DNA from: Sipunculus nudus
Taxonomy: Eukaryota > Annelida > Sipuncula > Golfingiida > Sipunculidae
NCBI GenBank assembly: GCA_026874595.1
Contig: CM049310.1
Coordinates: 87,149,056 to 87,213,055 of the forward strand
DNA length: 64,000 bases
Reading direction: 5' to 3'
Shown: positions 58,825-64,000 of the stretch, piece by piece
Layout of the letters: every line of letters starts with the position of its first letter
Position numbering within the stretch: the first letter of the stretch is position 1
Translations under genes and position numbers: made by a program
The notes under the pieces: model-generated
Database searches by the model: none
What the model saw: the letters and a program-made list of their open reading frames with translations, nothing else
Told to the model about the DNA's origin: nothing

Positions 58825-61800
58825 GTAAGTAATAACACACACAGACACATAATTATTTATTTATATGTATTCATGTATGTATGTCGCGTTTCATTCACTG
58901 TCGAATAATATTACACATATGATTACCCGTTTGAAATGCCACTTAGTTGTCCCTGCTGAAACCTTAAACTAGATACATTGATTAATTGTTACTCTTGAAA
59001 AAATAATTATACTGACGGCATCAACTAGCTGACACTCACACACGCTTTCGTAACATTAATACACCTCCAAGCTTATAAATAGAATACGGGTAGTCGACAA
59101 GCGACTACGTGTATCCGTCGAAATCAGAGTGGAACGGGTGAAGTGAGGCATGGATTGAGTTGCAAGGGAAAACAGAGTAAGGCGTGTTGCATATTAGCAT
59201 GGATGTCTGCGGCCAAAATGTATATGTAGGTTGCGCCACCTACCACAAATGCAGAAAGCTGTAGGTGGCCCCACCTGCCAAATAAAATAGAGAAAGCAAT
59301 CCAAGATGTATAAACATGCAAAATCTTTAGGCAGATAAGTCAAACTACTACAGAGATATGAGTGATTTTAGCCCACGGCAGACGAACAGAGAGACGCTGT
59401 GCAAAAATGGTTGCAGGTGGCCCCTCCATGATAAAGAGCTATGTGATATCTATACACACGCAAAATTTTGGCCTAATCGGTCAAACAGTTCCCGAGATAT
59501 GAGCTTGGATGTCTGCAGCGTAAACTAGAATGTAGGTGGCGCCACCTATCATAAAATCCAGAAAGCTGTCCAGAATGTATAAACCTGCAAGATTTTAGGT
59601 AGTTATATCAAACCACTACAGACATATGAGTTATTTTATCCCAAGGCAGACAAACAGATGGACGTTGTGCAAAAATGGTTGCAAGAGGCGCCACTAGTTT
59701 TGCATATGATGAAGAGCTATGTGAGATCTATACACATGCAAAATTTTGGCCCAATCGGTCAAACGATTCCCAAGATATGAGCTTGGATGTCTGCAGCATA
59801 AAGTGAATATAGGTGGCGCCACCTGTCACAAAATCGAAAAAGCTACCAGGATGTATAAACCTGCAACATTTTAGGTGGATGTGTCAAACCACTGCCCAGA
59901 TATAAGTGATTTTATCCCACGGCAGATAAACAGACGGACGCTGTGCAAAAGTGGTTGAAGGTGGCGCCACCATGTTTAGTGTATTTTATAAAGCTATCCA
60001 AGGGCTACATTTGTATAAAATATTTAGCCTGATCGGTCAAACGGTTCCCAAGATATGAGCTTGGATGTCTGCAGCGTAAACATGATTTAGGTGGCGCCAC
60101 CTGACACAAAATCGAAAAAGCTATCCAAGATGTATACGCATGCCGAATTTCAGGTGGATAAGTCCAACCAATGCAGAGATATGACTGATTTTATCCCAAG
60201 GCAGATGAACAGATGGACACAGTTAAAAAATGGTTGCAGGTGGCGCCACCATTTTTAGTTAATGTTATAAAGCTATCCAAAGGCTACATTTGTGTAAAAT
60301 TTTTAGCCTGATCGGTCAAACGGTTCCCGAGATTTGTGGGTTTATGTGTGAAAACAGACGCACAAATGGACGCAGAACGCAGAGGAAAGGTCAGAGGTCA
60401 AAACAAAATCGGGGCGCAGCAGTTCACATATGACCCGAACATGATCCCGGGTTTCGTAAAATTCCGCCCAGCGGTTACGGCGGCGGCGGCGGCGGCGTCC
60501 AGCTGAAAACATAGTATCCGCAAAACTCTGTTTTGGCGGATACAATTAGGCCACGAGTTATGCACGTTGTTGTGTGTGCTTTGATTACTTAGAAAACTGT
60601 AAGACTTGTGTTTATGTTCTGGGCTGTAAAACAAACATTTTGCATTCACTCCCACGTAGGACATAGTTAATATGTTAAACTATTCTATAATTTGTCCACT
60701 TCTTCATAACTTTCGCAGACACAGTGGCGAAATGTTGACATTTTGGGCTATTGGTGTATGAAATGTATGGATCAATGAAAACTAATTTAAATAATTATTC
60801 AATGGATTGTTCTGAAATTCCGGAGGCTTATTGATCATTCGTATCCCTTTTTGGTGGCGCCATCTACGTTTCCTTTATGTTAACGCATTTTTATAATATA
60901 CCAAGACTTATGGAGGACATGGCACTTAATATTTCAAATAATAAATCAAATGGTTACATGGTATGTTTTGAAATTTGGTAGGCTTGTTTATTACGGGTAT
61001 TCTTCAGTGCAAGACTCGTTGTGCCCTCATCATTTTCTCTATTTTTTTGCATGATATTGTCTGATTTATTTTGACATCAAGAAGGATTGTTTTTATTTAT
61101 TCTGAACGCCTGGAAAATCAGATTTGTGTTTGTGCTCAGTGCTGCTAAAAATATTTTGCATTCAGACCAGTAAATATCAGATTGTGCATCATCCACTCAT
61201 AAATAATCGACAGTAAATCAGAACGATGTTACGTAACTTTGGTAGATTGATAATACTGATGATGGATATCCGTAGGAGATGTAAAAGAATCTGGACCCCA
61301 GGAAATAAAATGTTCACATTTCATGCACAAACTGAATGATCAGCACATGGGTTTCTTTTATCATGGGAAATTTTGATTAACCATTTCTTAGCTTTCAATT
61401 GCGAAATTCTGTGTGACAGTATTCTAAGTTGACAGAATTTCCAAGTGTCACAGATCTGCTGAGCCTCACCATGCCTCAGTAATTTATATTGTTCATTAAA
61501 TTTATTATGACCGTATGATGAAAAATCGTCTCATTATATTATCCATTGTAAATCAAGATATTCCAGAGTTTTACAACGAGAGAGACAATGCAAACTGTGC
61601 GCTCCTTGATGGTATGTACGACATATTAAAGGTGACATCTTGCAACGGAATTGTGAACAATTACGTATGTTTTCATAAAGGTAAGTTTTTACCAGCTGAA
61701 AAGTGTTGCTTTACTATAAGCTGGCCCTAGACTCAATGTTGTCGGGGAAAAAACACTCTGGCATAAATATTTGAAGCTATATTGGTATAAAGTTCTCTAA

Positions 61801-64000
61801 AAAAAGTAGTTTATGGCATGATTGTTTTATGGACACTAGTATTACTTAAAGACATGCGACATATGATATAGAGCATTGTTACCCAAACTAATTAACCCAT
61901 GAGTCACAAAGCTAACCTGGCTAGTTCTGTAACCCGTGAACTGATTTGAATTACACTAAGTAAAATATGATTATAGGGAGCACAAACAAATAAACAAATC
62001 CTGTAACTGCTCCACATTACTGAAGACATCGCAGTATTTAATGGAAAGCCGTATGTCAATGCTAGCAATGTGAAGTGAAATCTGTTCAAAAGAATGACCC
62101 TGAGCTTGAAAGAGCTAACGGTTATCATTTTTGAATATTTTTGTTATTTATTTAAGACAACATTTACAATTGAAGTCGATGTAAAAGTTAGTCCTTGTGA
62201 ATCAGAGACAGAAACGAAATATTAACCATAATAGAAATTTCAAGTAAGTGATTGGAAATATTCATTTTCCTCTTAATCCTCCTTAAAAAATGTCAATAAT
62301 AGCAATGACATTGTGGAAGTATTAATAAAAATACGAATTTAGAGTACATCACAAGGAAGGTCAATTGAACCATTTTACCAACAGACGGACGGATAAACAA
62401 GATGCAGCATTTCTGTAAGTCTTTAGAAAAATGTCCCCATTAACATACTGATATGGCCTCAACATGATGTCCTTTGTACATCATTCATTCTTGGATTTGG
62501 TATATGGACGTTTTCGTTTTAGTGTGCCAGATATGTCACCCCTGGACTGCTTGTTTCTCGACGACACTGGATCTTGCATTACAATTGGCCTAGGCCGAGT
62601 AAACTGGTTTCAGGCAAAGGCTGAATGTACACTGATGGGCGGCTACCTGTTGCCAGTCCGTAGAGACGACACTGATGACGCCAGTCGTATATCACACCTT
62701 CTAAAGGGAATTGGAAAGGAGGCTTGGATAGGATGGAGTAAGGAAGACTGGGTTGTCCAACCTAGAAGTAAGACATGTCAAATTTTCTAAAAATTCGTAA
62801 AAAAGTCTAAAATCTCATAAAATATTTAAGATAAAATATCCCATTGTATACTTAACAATAAGTGTTGATTGATAACGTTGTCAGTTCGTTTTGATCAGGC
62901 ACAACAGGCACAAATGCTCTTCAGACTTTTCGTTTTACGTATAAGTCCTTAATGAACAACGGGGACTGTATCAAGATAAAGGGAGAAGATGTGATGTGAA
63001 AAAGAAAAGCGTGTGGAATTCTAGCGCCCACTCACTGTATCGGTGAGTTCTTTATAAACGTTTTCATTTGCATTAAATCATTTCAATGTTGATGCAATTT
63101 TTTATAAATTCCAAAATATTAATTCAAATAATTTGTATATTGAAGGAATAAAATGTTGAATGGAGATAGTTGCATGTAATATAGTATAAAGCTCTTGTAA
63201 ATTGCTCTGGTGTTGTTGAAGGCCATGCATATTGGTTAGTTGATATTTGCTAAGCATCAAAGTCTTAAAGATAAATAAAAACATTCTTTCGGACAAGACA
63301 GTTTTTATTGTATTGGAGTTTCAAAGAACTAGTAGTGATCTTTTTTACGTTGAAAATTATATTCCATGAGAGGAAAAATATGGTAAGGTTATTTAAATCA
63401 TTCCCTTTCAATTTGTTTTAAACGCCTTAGCAATAATTCATATATGCACACAAGAAAACATTTCTATTTGAAATATCTAATAATTACTAATCATTGAGAA
63501 TTAGTCATGATGTCGTACTAAACAACCATAATACAGGATTATGCACGCTTTTTATGCTTTTACAGGTAATGGTATATCACTTTACTGTTTTCAAATACTT
63601 AAGTGTTCGATTTTTATGAAATTTCATCTTTTCTTTCGCAATAATATGTTGTGTACGCATGATCCTTGTTTTTTTTTTGTCCTCTGCGAACTTGTGTGCG
63701 CGGTTCTGCTATTCACTATGTAAACGGTTATGCATCCGGTTAGTTGTGGGTGCTTTATTTTTTTCTATCAAAAGGTTTTCATTTACTATTAATAGTCCTG
63801 ATAAAGTATTTTAGGACACGAAGCTGAGAAATATAAAATAGTGTTGAATCATATGAATTGAATGAATGAAATCTTTCCAGATCAATTTGTCTGCGTGCAC
63901 TTATGTCAGTTGGTATAATAAAGTCTTCATTATGTAAAATCGATATAATTTATATCATTCAATAACCACCAGGAAAGTCAGGCGACGAGGACTGCACATT
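58752..64000 (+). CDS. C-type lectin domain protein, partial, with an in-frame stop
   Basis: Modular secreted or membrane protein with C-type lectin-like domains (CTLDs). Supported exons: 58752-58824 (signal peptide), 61567-61680, 62531-62767, 62899-63042 and 63973-64000 (cut by the window end). Every junction is phase 1, the usual arrangement for shuffled extracellular modules. The 61567 exon has the C-terminal half of one CTLD (NANCALLDGMYDILKVTSCN, then YVC); its N-terminal half was not found. The next two exons form a second CTLD: DTGSC, VNWFQAKAECTLMGGYLLPV, EAWIGW, GDCIKI, THCI. Its second exon carries TGA at 62997-62999, where a conserved Trp usually stands. The gene may be a pseudogene, an allele with a nonsense change, or carry a sequencing error. 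Ligand unknown. Confidence 0.68.
59110..60345 (+). repeat. ~280-bp tandem array with GGTGGCGCCACC palindromes
   Basis: About four units. GATATGAGCTTGGATGTCTG recurs near 59494, 59773 and 60051. Each unit carries two copies of, or close variants on, the 12-bp palindrome GGTGGCGCCACC. The array lies in the first intron of the lectin gene and ends near a GGC/GCC trinucleotide run (about 60476-60496). Confidence 0.87.
61567..61680 (+). CDS. lectin gene: C-terminal half of first CTLD
   Basis: EFYNERDNANCALLDGMYDI, then LKVTSCNGIVNNYVCFHK. The C-x-L ... SC ... YVC pattern closes a CTLD. Acceptor ATATTCCAG, donor GTAAGT, phase 1 at both ends. Confidence 0.7.
62531..62767 (+). CDS. lectin gene: N-terminal half of second CTLD
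   Basis: DMSPLDCLFLDDTGSCITIG, VNWFQAKAECTLMGGYLLPV and EAWIGWSKEDW. W-x(2)-A-x(3)-C-x(3)-GG-x-L and WIG are the core of the CTLD fold. Acceptor GTGCCAG, donor GTAAGA, phase 1. Confidence 0.85.
62899..63042 (+). pseudogene. lectin gene: C-terminal half of second CTLD, interrupted by TGA
   Basis: Joins the previous exon in phase 1 and reads FRFTYKSLMNNGDCIKIKGE, DVM, stop, KRKACGILAPTHCIG, then donor GTGAGT. Sequence after the stop still fits a CTLD, so the stop is probably a single nonsense change rather than a wrong frame. Confidence 0.72.
63973..64000 (+). CDS. lectin gene: start of a further exon (cut by window end)
   Basis: After CCACCAG, phase 1 gives KSGDEDCTF, like the opening of another Cys-containing module. 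Only 28 nt are visible. Confidence 0.4.

Overview
The window is animal nuclear DNA. Genes are split into many short exons with GT/AG splice sites, introns are long and AT-rich, and transposon remnants, minisatellites, (TA)n/(CT)n runs and poly-C/poly-G tracts are abundant. The gene content (an SLC22 pair, a cGAS-like/Mab-21 receptor, a modular C-type lectin) and the texture of the repeats suggest a lophotrochozoan, most likely a bivalve mollusc. The species is inference; I cannot fix it from the sequence alone.

Layout. (1) 986-13088, plus strand: a complete ten-exon SLC22-type solute carrier whose splices all keep frame and give 557 aa. (2) 13.1-30.4 kb: no confident host gene. It holds a 25-bp minisatellite, two degenerate LINE reverse-transcriptase fragments (one inserted in a hAT-type element with a perfect 8-bp target duplication), a pogo-like MITE, a 34-bp minisatellite, and a ~4-kb imperfect palindrome at 26382-30402. 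(3) 30514-38766, plus strand: a four-exon gene that splices to a predicted 732-aa protein, a Mab-21/cGAS-like nucleotidyltransferase followed by a four-pass transmembrane domain. This is the most interesting object in the window. (4) 40745-52194, minus strand: a second complete ten-exon SLC22 gene of 558 aa, paralogous to the first, with nine of ten coding exons identical in length. (5) 58752 to the window end, plus strand: a partial C-type-lectin-domain gene with a signal-peptide exon and uniform phase-1 exons, one of which carries an in-frame TGA.

The two transporters point towards each other and flank the cGAS-like gene, so the locus looks like an old inverted transporter duplication with an innate-immune gene between the copies. 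The transporters act at the plasma membrane on small organic solutes; an Arg at the TM11 position that is Asp in cation transporters argues for anionic or zwitterionic substrates. The nucleotidyltransferase keeps its metal-binding acidic residues and may make a nucleotide second messenger from a membrane. No functional link between these genes can be read from the sequence.

No tRNA, rRNA, CRISPR or bacterial-type feature was seen. Exon boundaries were set by eye from splice consensus, phase and comparison of the two paralogs; no transcript evidence was available.
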